Source of the DNA: Mobilicoccus massiliensis
GTDB lineage: Bacteria > Actinomycetota > Actinomycetes > Actinomycetales > Dermatophilaceae
Assembly (NCBI RefSeq): GCF_000826525.2
Contig: NZ_LN651329.1
Location: 340,005 to 404,004, forward strand
Length of the DNA stretch: 64,000 nucleotides
Direction: 5' to 3'
Below are positions 52,736-62,300 of the stretch, piece by piece (within the stretch, counting starts at the first letter, position 1; each line of letters begins with the position of its first letter). A program made the translations under genes and the position numbers. The notes below the pieces were generated by a model, which had not been told where the DNA came from, made no database searches, and saw only the letters and a program-made list of their open reading frames with translations.

Positions 52736-53509
52736 TTGTTCGCGTGGCGTGCGCAAGTGGACGCCGGCTCCTCGCCGGACGATCCCTCTGCGCACGCCAC
52801 TCGTACGTTCGTCGACTGGGGTTTCACTCGGGGTGCGTGTGCCGAGGGCACGTCGACGGGTGACTTCGCGGGCCTCAATCTCGGCGGGCACGTGGGTGAT
52901 TCGCCGGGGTCCGTGGAGACGAACCGCGTCCGGTTGGCCGAGCGCGTCGGTGTCGATCGATCTCGTCTGTTGTTCATGGAGCAGTGCCACGGCGCCGACG
53001 TGGCCGTGGCCTGCGGCCCGTGGGAGGGTGACGCACCGCGCGTCGACGCCCTCGTCACCGCCGTCCCCGGGCTGGCCCTCGGAGTGCTCGTCGCCGACTG
53101 CACCCCGGTGCTGCTCGCCGATCCCGACGCCGGCGTCGTGGGTGCGGTGCACGCCGGCCGTCCCGGCCTCGCCGCGGGCGCCGTCGACGCCGCCGTCGAG
53201 GCGGCCCGCGATCTCGGAGCTCGGACGCTGCGCGCCGCCGTGGGCCCGAGCGTCTGCGGCCGGTGTTACGAGGTGCCCGACGCGATGCGAACCGAGGTCT
53301 CCGCGTCGCACCCGGTGAGTGCCACCGTCTCGTGGACCGGGACACCCGCGCTCGACGTCGCGGCCGGGGTCGTCGCGCGCCTCGCCGCCCTCGATGTCGC
53401 GGTGACGTGGGTCCCCGGATGCACCCGCGAGGACCCCGCGCTCTACAGCTACCGACGTTCGGCGCGCACCGGGCGGTTCGCGGGCGTCGTCTCGATGTGG
53501 TCGCGATGA
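52736..53509 (+). CDS. pgeF: peptidoglycan editing factor PgeF (multicopper-oxidase-like, YfiH family)
   Basis: PgeF (DUF152) removes wrongly placed L-Ser from UDP-MurNAc peptide in the cytoplasm. The 257-residue protein has the zinc-binding histidines and cysteine in FMEQCHGADV, VLVADCTPVLL and VGAVHAGRPGL, plus GPSVCGRCYEVPD. It lies directly after ftsZ, the usual place in actinobacteria. The start is TTG 52736, eleven bases after the ftsZ stop; no better start gives the family N terminus. The end overlaps yggS by four bases. Confidence 0.92.
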   Translation: MFAWRAQVDAGSSPDDPSAHATRTFVDWGFTRGACAEGTSTGDFAGLNLGGHVGDSPGSVETNRVRLAERVGVDRSRLLFMEQCHGADVAVACGPWEGDAPRVDALVTAVPGLALGVLVADCTPVLLADPDAGVVGAVHAGRPGLAAGAVDAAVEAARDLGARTLRAAVGPSVCGRCYEVPDAMRTEVSASHPVSATVSWTGTPALDVAAGVVARLAALDVAVTWVPGCTREDPALYSYRRSARTGRFAGVVSMWSR

Positions 53510-54207
53510 GCGCGCCGGCATCGGAGGGTCGCCGCGCCGAGCTGGCGGAGGCGCTCGCTCGAACCCGCGAACGCATCGCCGCCACCGGCACGCACCCGAC
53601 GCTCGTCGTCGTCACCAAGTTCTTCCCGGCCGCCGACGCTGCCGCCCTCGTCGACCTCGGCGTCACCGACATCGGCGAGAACCGCGACCAGGAGGCCGCC
53701 GCGAAGGTGACCGAGCTCGAGGAGTGCGAACACCGCCCCGAACGCGTCCACTTCATCGGTCAGCTCCAGAGCAACAAGGCCGCTTCGGTCGCGAGGTACG
53801 CCGACGTCGTCCAGTCCGTCGACCGGGTCAAGATCGTCACCGCGCTCGAGAAGGGGGCGCGCGCCGCCGATCGTCGTCTCGACGTGCTCCTGCAGATCGA
53901 TCTCGAGGCCGACAGTCACGGCCGCGGTGGGGTGCAGCCCGCCGACCTGCCCGCCCTCGCCGAGCGCGTCGCCGGCAGTGACGTGCTCGATCTGCGCGGG
54001 GTCATGGCGGTCGCGCCCCTGGGGGAGGACCCCGAAGCGGCCTTCGCGCGCTTGGCCGACCTGCACGAGCGCCTGCTGCGCGACCACCCGGACGCGTCGT
54101 GGCGCTCGGCGGGCATGAGTGGGGATCTCGAGACGGCGTTGGCCCACGGCGCGACTCACGTGCGTGTCGGTTCGGCAATCCTGGGCGCCCGCCCACTTGC
54201 CCGCTAG
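53506..54207 (+). CDS. PLP homeostasis protein, YggS/PROSC family
   Basis: The 233-residue protein binds pyridoxal 5'-phosphate through the lysine in PTLVVVTKFFP (residue 40 region), followed by LGVTDIGENRDQEAAAKV, VHFIGQLQSNKAASV, LQIDLEADSHGRGG and LRGVMAVAPLGEDPEAAFARL, then SAGMSGDLETALAHGATHVR near the end. It helps balance PLP and amino-acid metabolism. The gene is a standard dcw neighbour (between pgeF and sepF), and ATG 53506 overlaps the pgeF stop. Confidence 0.95.
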   Translation: MSAPASEGRRAELAEALARTRERIAATGTHPTLVVVTKFFPAADAAALVDLGVTDIGENRDQEAAAKVTELEECEHRPERVHFIGQLQSNKAASVARYADVVQSVDRVKIVTALEKGARAADRRLDVLLQIDLEADSHGRGGVQPADLPALAERVAGSDVLDLRGVMAVAPLGEDPEAAFARLADLHERLLRDHPDASWRSAGMSGDLETALAHGATHVRVGSAILGARPLAR

Positions 54208-54318
54208 CGTGTCCTCAGACGTCCACGTCTTCGCCGGTGTGTCCAACTGCGGTCGTGGGGCGTCCTCGACAGCGAGAACGCGAGAGCACACGAGAGCACG
54301 GTAGGTGGGAGCACACTG

Positions 54319-54999
54319 ATGGCGGGAGCACTGCGCAAGGCCTGGGTCTACCTCGGTCTGGCCGACGAGGACGACCGCGAGGTGCGCTACGAGGAGGAGT
54401 ACGACGAGCGCGAGGTCCCGCGCCGCCGTTCCGAGCCCATCGACGAGTACGACGCGGAGCCGGTGCGCGCCGAGCGTTCCGAACGTCGCGACCACGACCG
54501 CCACGAGCCCGTCCGTGAGATGCGCGAGGAGCGCCGTTCGGCAGGCCGTGACGACGACTCCGAGACCGGTACCGTGATCCCCGCGCCCTCGGCGCGCGAG
54601 CGTCGCGGATCCACCGTGGCTCTCGCGCCGGTCGAGGAGCGCCGTGGGGCGGAGGTCACTCCGTTCCCGCGTCGAACCCCGGTCAGTGAGGTCGTGAAGG
54701 ACGTGGATGTGTCGGGTGTGCACCGGATCTGCACGATCCACCCCAGGACGTACAACGAGGCCAAGCGGATCGGCGAGACCTTCCGTGAGGGCACCCCGGT
54801 GATCATGAACCTCAGCGACCTCGACGACGCCGACGCCAAGCGCCTCGTCGACTTCGCCGCCGGTCTCGTCTTCGGGCTTCAGGGCACCATCGAGCGGGTC
54901 ACGAACAAGGTGTTCCTGCTCTCGCCGGTCAACCTCGAGGTCACCTCCAGCGACGGTGAGGCCGCTCGCGCGCGCCGCGGGCTGTTCAACCAGAGCTGA
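54319..54999 (+). CDS. sepF: division protein SepF
   Basis: SepF anchors FtsZ to the membrane in actinobacteria, which lack FtsA. The 226 residues start with an amphipathic membrane-binding helix ([16 protein letters not shown]), followed by a charged linker with many Arg, Glu and Asp (residues 18-125) and the SepF core ([20 protein letters not shown], then [20 protein letters not shown], and [19 protein letters not shown]). The ribosome site is weak (GTAGGTGGGAG). The gap 54208-54318 may hold its promoter. Confidence 0.96.
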   Translation: MAGALRKAWVYLGLADEDDREVRYEEEYDEREVPRRRSEPIDEYDAEPVRAERSERRDHDRHEPVREMREERRSAGRDDDSETGTVIPAPSARERRGSTVALAPVEERRGAEVTPFPRRTPVSEVVKDVDVSGVHRICTIHPRTYNEAKRIGETFREGTPVIMNLSDLDDADAKRLVDFAAGLVFGLQGTIERVTNKVFLLSPVNLEVTSSDGEAARARRGLFNQS

Positions 55000-55020
55000 C
55001 GCACGGGCGATACTCGTCTC

Positions 55021-55320
55021 ATGCAGCTGCTGTTCTCACTCCTGGCGACCCTGCTCAACTTCTACCTCGTCGTGCTCATCATCCGCCTCGTCATCGACTG
55101 GATCCAGGTCTTCGCCCGGGACTGGCGTCCGCGGGGCATCGTCCTGGTGTTCGTCGAGGCGATCTACACCCTCACCGACCCGCCGTTGAAGGCGTTGCGG
55201 CGCATCATCCCGCCGCTGCGGCTCGGCAACATCGCCCTCGACCTCGGGTTCATCGTGCTCTTCCTCGCGGTGTCGTTCCTCGGTTCCTTGGCGACGCGGC
55301 TGTCCTACACCATGGCCTGA
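55021..55320 (+). CDS. YggT-family membrane protein
   Basis: The 99-residue protein has two membrane helices (around LLATLLNFYLVVLIIRLVID and LGFIVLFLAVSFLGSLA) joined by DPPLKALRRIIPPLRLGNIA, the YggT hallmark loop. YggT proteins lie between sepF and divIVA in many Gram-positive genomes and may help organise the division site; the exact role is unknown. ATG 55021 lies six bases after GATACT, so it may also have a leaderless promoter within the operon. Confidence 0.92.
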   Translation: MQLLFSLLATLLNFYLVVLIIRLVIDWIQVFARDWRPRGIVLVFVEAIYTLTDPPLKALRRIIPPLRLGNIALDLGFIVLFLAVSFLGSLATRLSYTMA

Positions 55321-55442
55321 GGCGGCCTCCCGCCGCGTTCCGACGGGCGCACAGCCGGGCGTCCGACCTGGACGCGTGTTCGTGAATGGCCCTCCCACCT
55401 GCGAATTCTTGGTGGAACCGGACTCGGCGGATCGCCGTGGTT

Positions 55443-55460
55443 CCGTTACTCTGATAACGG
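55443..55460. promoter_or_regulatory. inverted repeat in the divIVA promoter region
   Basis: CCGTTA, six bases, TAACGG is a perfect inverted repeat 28 bases above divIVA. It overlaps a possible -10 box TACTCT (55447-55452). It may be an operator or a short leader hairpin. Confidence 0.45.
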
Positions 55461-55488
55461 ATACACCGGCGCGACAAAAGGGTTCGAC

Positions 55489-56541
55489 ATGGCTCTCACT
55501 CCTGAGGACGTCCTGAACAAGCACTTCACCGCGACTCAGTTCAGGCGTGGTTACGACGAGCAGGAGGTCGATGACTTCCTCGACGAGGTCGTCGTCGAAC
55601 TGCGTCGTCTGGCGGGTGAGAACAGCGACCTGCGCCGCAAGGCGGGCGCGGCGGGCGGCTCCGCCGGCGTCGTGGACGCGCAGGCCGTCGCCGAGGCGGA
55701 GAAGGCCGAGAAGGAGGCCCAGCAGCGCATCGAGGCCGCACTCGCCCGCGCCCAGCAGGCCGAGCAGGAGGCGCAGGCTCGCATCGCCGAGGCCGAGCGG
55801 GCCGAGAAGGAGGCCAGGGAGAAGGCCGCGGCGGCATCGGTCGAATCGTCGGAGCCGTCCGAATCCTCCGAGTCGACAGAAGGTGCAGCGGCGACCGCCG
55901 AGCAGGCGCCGTCCGCGGCCGCGCAGGGTCAGGACGCCGCGGGTGTCATCGCGCTGGCGCAGCGGGTGCACGACGAGTACGTCGACCAGGGTCGCCAGGA
56001 GCACGACCGCCTCGTCGACGAGGGCACCCAGGAGCGCGACCGCCTCTTCGAGGAGGGCCGCGTCAAGCACACCGAGCTCATCGAGACGGGCCAGGCGCGC
56101 CACGACGAGCTCGTCGAGACCGGGCAGGCGCGGCATGACGAACTCGTGCGCACGGGCCAGGCCGAGCACGACCGCCTCGTGACCTCCGGGCGCGACGAGC
56201 ACGAGCGGCTCGTCACCACCGCGCAGCAGACCTCGACCCAGCTCGTCGGCGAGGCCGAGTCGCGCCGCAAGGAGGTGCTCGCCGATCTCGAGCGTCGTCG
56301 CAGCGCCTACGACACGAAGATCTCCGAGCTCTCGCAGTACGAAGGTGAGTACCGCACCCGGCTCACGTCGTTCATCGAGACCCACCTGCGGCGTCTCGGC
56401 GAGGACGGCGAGGTGCGGCCGGGCGAGCTGCCCGACGCTGCGCTCGAGGTCGACGGACACGACGATGACCGCGCCGCCGAGAACGTCGCGGAGAACGAAG
56501 AGTCCGAGGGCGAGTCCCGGGAGGCCCACGCGCACGCGTGA
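55489..56541 (+). CDS. divIVA: polar growth protein DivIVA (Wag31-like)
   Basis: DivIVA marks curved membrane at poles and septa and directs wall synthesis. The 350 residues begin with the conserved membrane-binding domain (LTPEDVLNKHFTATQFRRGY, DEQEVDDFLDEVVVELRRL). A heptad coiled coil, an acidic/Ser linker (residues 120-155), then eight exact 11-residue repeats (residues 161-248, units such as HDELVETGQAR) and a final coiled coil (ERRRSAYDTKISELSQYEGE) follow. The hendecad block predicts a long, nearly straight coiled coil. The gene ends with an acidic, His-containing tail. ATG 55489 gives the family N terminus. Confidence 0.95.
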   Translation: MALTPEDVLNKHFTATQFRRGYDEQEVDDFLDEVVVELRRLAGENSDLRRKAGAAGGSAGVVDAQAVAEAEKAEKEAQQRIEAALARAQQAEQEAQARIAEAERAEKEAREKAAAASVESSEPSESSESTEGAAATAEQAPSAAAQGQDAAGVIALAQRVHDEYVDQGRQEHDRLVDEGTQERDRLFEEGRVKHTELIETGQARHDELVETGQARHDELVRTGQAEHDRLVTSGRDEHERLVTTAQQTSTQLVGEAESRRKEVLADLERRRSAYDTKISELSQYEGEYRTRLTSFIETHLRRLGEDGEVRPGELPDAALEVDGHDDDRAAENVAENEESEGESREAHAHA

Positions 56542-56584
56542 CGCACGGCCCGGGTTCGCGGTCCAGGTCCAGCACGCCTGCGTC

Positions 56585-56821
56585 GTGCGGGTGTCGGGCC
56601 CGCCTCTGGCCGGCCCGGCACCACGGCTGCCACTCGAGCGCTCGCGGCGCGCGCTGGGCCGGCCCGCCGACGGCAGCTACGGTGTGTGCGAACGGTGCGA
56701 CGAGCCCACCTGCCCGTCGCGCCCGCAGGCCCTTCCCCGCGCCACGCCGTGCGTGACGTCCAAGCAGAAGACGGAGCGTCGCCGATTTCCGCCACATCCA
56801 CCGCCCGAGCCCCGCGACTGA
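56585..56821 (+). pseudogene. remnant of a TraR/DksA-type zinc-finger gene
   Basis: In frame from 56585 to the TGA at 56819-56821, the reading is LGRPADGSYGVCERCDEP, then [19 protein letters not shown]. This is the C-terminal zinc finger of actinobacterial TraR/DksA proteins, a usual gene between divIVA and lspA. The N-terminal helical part is missing, the fourth zinc cysteine is Ser (CVTS in place of CVTC), and the middle of the finger is altered (CPSRPQ where a RLEA-like segment is expected). It overlaps the start of lspA. A short functional peptide is possible but less likely than decay. Confidence 0.6.
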
Positions 56822-57423
56822 CGGGCGTCCTGCTCCTCATCGCGGCCCTCGTCTGGGCTGCCGACCAGCTCACCAAGCAGTGGGCGCTCGCCCGTTTCGT
56901 CCAGGGCGAGGCCGAGCCGTTCATCGGGCGGCTGTTGCAGTTCACGCTCGTCTTCAACCCGGGTGCGGCGTTTTCGCTGGGCACGGCGTTCACCCCGGTC
57001 CTCACGGTCATCATGGCGAGCATCGCGGTCGCCATCCTCGTCGCGGCAACCCGAGTCCGGTCGGCCTGGTGGGCCGTCTCGCTCGGGTTCCTCCTCGGCG
57101 GAGCGCTCGGAAACCTCACCGACCGGCTCGCCCGGCCGCCGGGCTTCGCGCACGGGCACGTCGTCGACTTCCTCATGTTGCCGAACTTTCCGGTGTTCAA
57201 CGTCGCCGACTCGTTCATCACCACCGCGGCGGTCTGCATCTTCGTCGCGGCTCTGCGGGACATCCCGCTCTCGGGTCCCCGCGCCGGCGCCACCGTCGAT
57301 GCGGACGACGCCGAGGCGGGGGAGGACCCCGGGCCGGTCGGCGAGGTGGGCGCCGGTGGGCGTGAGGGCGGCCGCGAGCGGCCACGTTCCGGGGTGAGTG
57401 ACGACGGGATGACCCGTGGCTGA
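56749..57423 (+). CDS. lspA: signal peptidase II (lipoprotein signal peptidase)
   Basis: LspA cleaves the signal peptide of prolipoproteins at the lipobox cysteine. The 224-residue protein has four membrane helices ([20 protein letters not shown] first) and the two catalytic aspartates in [14 protein letters not shown] and [13 protein letters not shown]. An additional hydrophilic C-terminal tail of about 45 residues (Gly, Asp, Glu, Arg) is present. GTG 56749 is the last start before the first helix; it lies inside the traR/dksA remnant. The znuA lipoprotein in this window is one of its expected substrates. Confidence 0.93.
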   Translation: MRDVQAEDGASPISATSTARAPRLTGVLLLIAALVWAADQLTKQWALARFVQGEAEPFIGRLLQFTLVFNPGAAFSLGTAFTPVLTVIMASIAVAILVAATRVRSAWWAVSLGFLLGGALGNLTDRLARPPGFAHGHVVDFLMLPNFPVFNVADSFITTAAVCIFVAALRDIPLSGPRAGATVDADDAEAGEDPGPVGEVGAGGREGGRERPRSGVSDDGMTRG

Positions 57424-58348
57424 CGTGCGCACGATGCCGGTGCCCGACGGTCTGGCCGGGGAGCGCGTCGACGCGGCCCTCGCGCGGCTGTTCGGGGTGT
57501 CGCGCACGAAGGCGGCCGATCTCGCGTCGGCAGGTGACGTGCTGGTCGACGGGCGCGTCGTCGGCAAGTCCGACCGCCTCAGCAGTGGCTCGGTGCTCGA
57601 GGTGAGCCTGCCCGACCCCGACGCGCCGACCGGGCTCGAGGTCGTCGCCGAACCCGTCCCGGGCATGCGGATCGTCCACGACGACGACGACATCGTGGTC
57701 GTCGACAAGCCGGTCGGGGTCGCGGCCCACCCGAGCGTGGGCTGGAGCGGGCCGACCGTCGTCGGGGGACTCGCCGCCGCGGGCTACCGCATCTCCACCT
57801 CGGGGGCGAGCGAACGGCAGGGCATCGTCAGCAGGCTCGACGTCGGCACGAGCGGGCTCATGGTCGTGGCCAAGAGCGAGTACGCCTACATGATGCTCAA
57901 GCGCGCCTTTCGCAACCGTGAGGTCGACAAGACGTACCACACGCTCGTGCAGGGCCTGCCCGATCCGGTGGTGGGCACGATCGACGCCCCCATCGGCCGG
58001 CATCCGGGGTACGACTTCAAGTTCGCGGTGATGAGCTCGGGCAAACCGAGCATCACGCACTACGAGGTCATCGAGGCGTTCCGAGGCGCGAGCCTGCTCG
58101 AGGTCAAACTCGAGACCGGCCGGACCCATCAGATCCGCGTCCACATGGCCGCGCTCCGACACCCCTGCGCCGGCGATCCGCAGTACGGCGGCGATCCCGT
58201 GCTCGCCGCTCGTCTCGGCCTCGACCGGCAGTGGCTCCACGCGGTCGGGCTCGGCCTCGTCCACCCCGGCTCGGGGGAGTACGTGACGTTCGAGAGCACC
58301 TACCCCGACGACCTCCAGCACGCCCTCGACGTCCTCTCCCAGGGCTGA
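57416..58348 (+). CDS. rluD: RluD-family 23S rRNA pseudouridine synthase
   Basis: The 310-residue enzyme isomerises uridines in RNA. It has an N-terminal S4 RNA-binding domain ([33 protein letters not shown]) and the RluA/RluD catalytic domain with the active Asp in [18 protein letters not shown] (SRLD where HRLD is usual), then [19 protein letters not shown] and DPQYGG. The nearby divIVA-lspA-rluD order is standard in actinobacteria. GTG 57416 overlaps the lspA end by eight bases. Confidence 0.93.
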   Translation: MADVRTMPVPDGLAGERVDAALARLFGVSRTKAADLASAGDVLVDGRVVGKSDRLSSGSVLEVSLPDPDAPTGLEVVAEPVPGMRIVHDDDDIVVVDKPVGVAAHPSVGWSGPTVVGGLAAAGYRISTSGASERQGIVSRLDVGTSGLMVVAKSEYAYMMLKRAFRNREVDKTYHTLVQGLPDPVVGTIDAPIGRHPGYDFKFAVMSSGKPSITHYEVIEAFRGASLLEVKLETGRTHQIRVHMAALRHPCAGDPQYGGDPVLAARLGLDRQWLHAVGLGLVHPGSGEYVTFESTYPDDLQHALDVLSQG

Positions 58349-58353
58349 TCCCC

Positions 58354-58408
58354 CGCTCAAACAGGCGTTTCCACCGGGTTCGCGGCGGTGGAAACGCCTG
58401 TCCGAGCG
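58354..58408. repeat. complete CAGGCG palindromic repeat (hairpin) after rluD
   Basis: Arms of 22 bases (58354-58375 and 58387-58408) pair at 20 positions around an 11-base loop. The core is AACAGGCGTTTCCACC. It lies five bases after the rluD stop and probably acts as its terminator. It is the best single copy of the family found in the array at 11019-13168. Confidence 0.8.
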
Positions 58409-58587
58409 TGATTTCAGGGCGTTCGGTCGAGAAGCGGGCGCAGGAGAGTGGCGAGGTCGCCCGCCTTCCCGCCCCCCGTGACGTCGAGCGCCTCCTGACA
58501 GATGAGCCGAGCGCTGGTGAGGTGTGCGCACGTCGTGCCTGAGAGAGACTCGGGGCACGGACGATCGCGGTGAAGGAGGCTGACGCG

Positions 58588-59058
58588 ATGAACGAGGACA
58601 TGAGCGCAGAGGACCGCCAGAGTTCCCAGAATCCACGCGATCGGGACGTCGAGGGCCGGGCACGGCAGGCCCGGCCCCGGGACGCGCTGGGACGGCCGCT
58701 GCCGTACAGTGCGCGTGGCGTGGAGCCGGTGTCGGAGGAACCGCTACCACCGGCCGAGACCATCGCCACGGCGAAGGCGCTCATCGAGGCCGGGCGACCG
58801 TTCTCGGCGCACGAGATCTACGAGACGCGATGGAAGTCCTGCCCCGCCGCGGAGCGGGAGCTGTGGCAGGGAATGGCGCAACTGTGCGTCGCCGTCACCC
58901 ACGCGATGCGGGGCAACCAGCGGGGAGGTCTGCGGCTGCTCGAACGCGGCTCCGGGCGCCTGGGCCGGTATGCCGAGGGCGACGGCCCCACCTACGGTCT
59001 CGACCTCGGGGCCGAGACTGCCTGGGCGCGAGGCATCGTCGAGCATCCGTCCTCATGA
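58588..59058 (+). CDS. DUF309 protein
   Basis: The 156-residue protein has a disordered, charged N terminus (about 65 residues) and then the DUF309 core RPFSAHEIYETRWKSCP, followed by LWQGMAQLCVAVTHAMRGN and [17 protein letters not shown]. The HE...E...W pattern is conserved in the family, whose function is unknown. ATG 58588 is preceded eight bases upstream by AAGGAGG, so the GTG at 58570 is rejected. It stands alone between rluD and dnaE. The gap 59059-59350 that follows shows no gene. Confidence 0.85.
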   Translation: MNEDMSAEDRQSSQNPRDRDVEGRARQARPRDALGRPLPYSARGVEPVSEEPLPPAETIATAKALIEAGRPFSAHEIYETRWKSCPAAERELWQGMAQLCVAVTHAMRGNQRGGLRLLERGSGRLGRYAEGDGPTYGLDLGAETAWARGIVEHPSS

Positions 59059-59350
59059 CGCTCGCGCGTCGTGCTCCGGCCTCCTCATCACGCCGTCGCA
59101 TCTGTGCAGGGCCTCGGTACTCGAGACACGCCGTATGCGGCCTGCACACAGCGCCCAAGCCGGGCCGGGATGACGTGAGGCGTGCTCACCTGACGCATGA
59201 CGTGCACGGATACCGGGAGTCCACCGCCCCCGCCTCGCCCGACGTCGCGGCCTTCTGAGACCCCGCTCATGTCCGCGCCACGCCCGGGGTCCAGGACCTC
59301 CGAGGCGGCGCCGGAGGCTTGTCGGTGGGCGGTCGTAGGATGCCGGGACG

Positions 59351-62300
59351 ATGAGTGAGAACAGCCCCGCCGCAGCCGACAGCTTCGTCCACCTTCACTG
59401 CCACACCGAGTACTCGATGCTCGACGGTGCGGCGCGTATCGACGACCTCTTCAGCGAGGCCGCGCGCATGGGCATGCCGGCGGTCGCGACCACCGACCAC
59501 GGGTCGATCTTCGGGGCGTACGAGTTCTGGAAGAAGGGGCAGAAGCACGGGGTCAAGCCCATCATCGGCATCGAGGGCTACCTCACGCCCGGCACGCACC
59601 GCAGCGACAAGACGCGGGTCAAGTACGGCGACGGTGGCCGCGACGACGTCTCCGGCTCGGGTGCGTACACGCACATGACGCTGCTGGCGGAGAACACCCC
59701 CGGCATGCACAACCTGTTCCGGCTGTGTTCGCTCGCCTCGCTGGAGGGCTACTACTTCAAGCCGCGTATGGACCGCGAGCTGCTCGAGACCTACGGCAAG
59801 GGCATCATCGCGACCACGGGCTGCCCCTCGGGCGAGATCCAGACCCGGCTCCGACTCGGGCAGTACGACAAGGCCATCCAGGCGGCGAGCGACTTCCGCG
59901 ACATCTTCGGGCCCGAGAACTTCTACTGCGAACTCATGGACCACGGCCTCGACATCGAGCGCCGCATCCAGAAGGACCTGCTGCGTCTCGCTCGCGAGCT
60001 CAAGCTGCCGCTCGTGGCCACCAACGACCTCCACTACACGAGGCCGGAGGACGCGACCGCCCACGCCGCGTTGCTGTGCGTGCAGTCGGGCTCGACCCTC
60101 ATGGATCCGGGCCGGTTCAAGTTCGACGCCGACGACTTCTACCTCAAGACCCCGCAGCAGATGCGTCACCTCTGGCGTGAGCTGCCTGAGGCCTGCGACA
60201 ACACCCTGCTCATCGCCGAGCGGTGCAACGTCGAGTTCGTCGAGGGCGAGGGCCGGTACATGCCGCGGTTCCCCTGCCCGCCGGGGGAGGACGAGACGAG
60301 CTGGTTCCTCAAGGAGGTCGAGACCGGCCTGCACCACCGGTTCCCCGACGGCGTGCCCGACTACGCGCGCAAGCAGGCCGAGTACGAGTCCGAGGTCATC
60401 ATCGGCAAGGGCTACCCCGGCTACTTCCTCGTCGTCGCGGACTTCATCAACTGGGCCAAGTCCCAGGGCATCCGCGTGGGGCCGGGTCGTGGCTCGGGTG
60501 CGGGATCGATGTGCGCGTACGCGATGCGCATCACCGACCTCGACCCCATCCCGCACGGCCTCATCTTCGAGCGGTTCCTCAACCCCGAGCGCAAGTCGAT
60601 GCCCGACTTCGACGTCGACTTCGACGAGCGTCGGCGCGGCGAGGTCATCAAGTACGTCACCGAGAAGTACGGCGAGGAGCGCGTCGCGCAGATCGTCACG
60701 TACGGCACGATCAAGGCCAAGCAGGCCCTCAAGGACGCCTCCCGCGTCATGGGATTCCCCTTCGCCATGGGCGAGAAGCTCACCAAGGCGATGCCGCCCG
60801 ACGTCATGGGCAAGGGCATCCCGCTGTCGGGCGTCTTCGACCCCGAGCACAAGCGGTACGCCGAGGCGGCGGAGTTCCGCGCCATGCACGACGAGGATCC
60901 GCAGGCGCAGGAGATCGTCAAGACCGCGCTCGGTCTCGAGGGCCTCAAGCGGCAGTGGGGAGTGCACGCCGCCGGCGTCATCATGAGCTCCGAGCCGCTC
61001 ATCGACGTGATCCCGATCATGCGCCGCGAGCAGGACGGGCAGATCATCACGCAGTTCGACTACCCGACGTGCGAGACGCTCGGGCTGGTCAAGATGGACT
61101 TCCTCGGGCTGCGCAACCTCACCATCCTCGACGACGCCATCGACAACATCCGCCTCAACCGGGGCGAGGAGATCGACCTCGACGCGCTCTCCAAGGACCT
61201 CACCGACGCCAAGACCTACGATCTGCTCGCCCGCGGCGACACCCTCGGCGTCTTCCAGCTCGACGGCGGCGGCATGCGCACCCTGCTGCGGCTCATGCGC
61301 CCCGACAACTTCGAGGACATCTCCGCCGCCCTCGCGCTCTACCGCCCGGGCCCGATGGGCGTCGACGCCCACACCAACTTCGCGCTGCGCAAGAACGGCC
61401 GTCAGGAGATCATCCCGCTCGACCCGCGGCTCGCGGGCAAGCTCGAGCAGAAGATGATCGACGCGCTCGAGCCCATCCTCGGCACGACCTACGGCCTGGT
61501 GATCTACCAGGAACAGGTCATGGAGATCGCGCAGAAGCTCGCGGGTTACAGCCTGGGCAACGCCGACCTGCTCCGCCGCGCGATGGGCAAGAAGAAGCGC
61601 GAGGTGCTCGACGCCGAGTTCGTCAACTTCGAGAAGGGCATGCTCGACTCGGGGTTCTCACCGGCCAGCGTCAAGGCGCTGTGGGACGTGCTCGTGCCGT
61701 TCTCCGACTACGCGTTCAACAAGGCGCACACGGCCGCGTACGGCCTGGTCTCGTACTGGACGGGATATCTCAAGGCCAACTACCCGGCCGAGTACATGGC
61801 GGCGCTGCTCACGAGCGTGGCCGACGACAAGGACAAGTCGGCGCTCTACCTCAACGAGTGCCGTCACATGCGCATCAAGGTGCTGCCACCCGACGTCAAC
61901 TCCTCGATCGGTCGCTTCGCCGCGGTGGGCGAGGACATCCGGTTCGGTATGGCCGCGATCCGCAACGTCGGTCAGAACGTCGTCGACGCCATCGTCGCGG
62001 CGCGCGAGGAGAAGGGGGAGTTCACGAGCTTCTCCGACTTCCTCTCCAAGGTGCCGGCCGTGGTCTGCAACAAGCGCACGATCGAATCCCTCATCAAGGC
62101 CGGTGCGTTCGACGCCCTCGGCCACCCCCGCGGTGGTCTCGTGCGGGTCCACGAGAGCTACGTCGACGCGCTCGTCGACATCAAGCGCAAGGAGGCCATC
62201 GGGCAGGACTCGCTCTTCGGGGCCTTCGGGTTCGGTGATGACGAGGCCGACGACGACGCCACCGGTGGGCTGGACGGGCTGCCGCCGATCCCCACCCAGG

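Noticed and set aside
56538..56756. A 72-residue plus-strand frame just after divIVA
   Set aside because: It runs in another frame through the TraR/DksA remnant; its sequence is Arg/Pro/Ala-rich without motif, and the zinc-finger similarity is in the overlapping frame.
59267..61372. A 701-residue minus-strand frame over dnaE
   Set aside because: It is antisense to the conserved dnaE sequence, with shadow composition and no motif.
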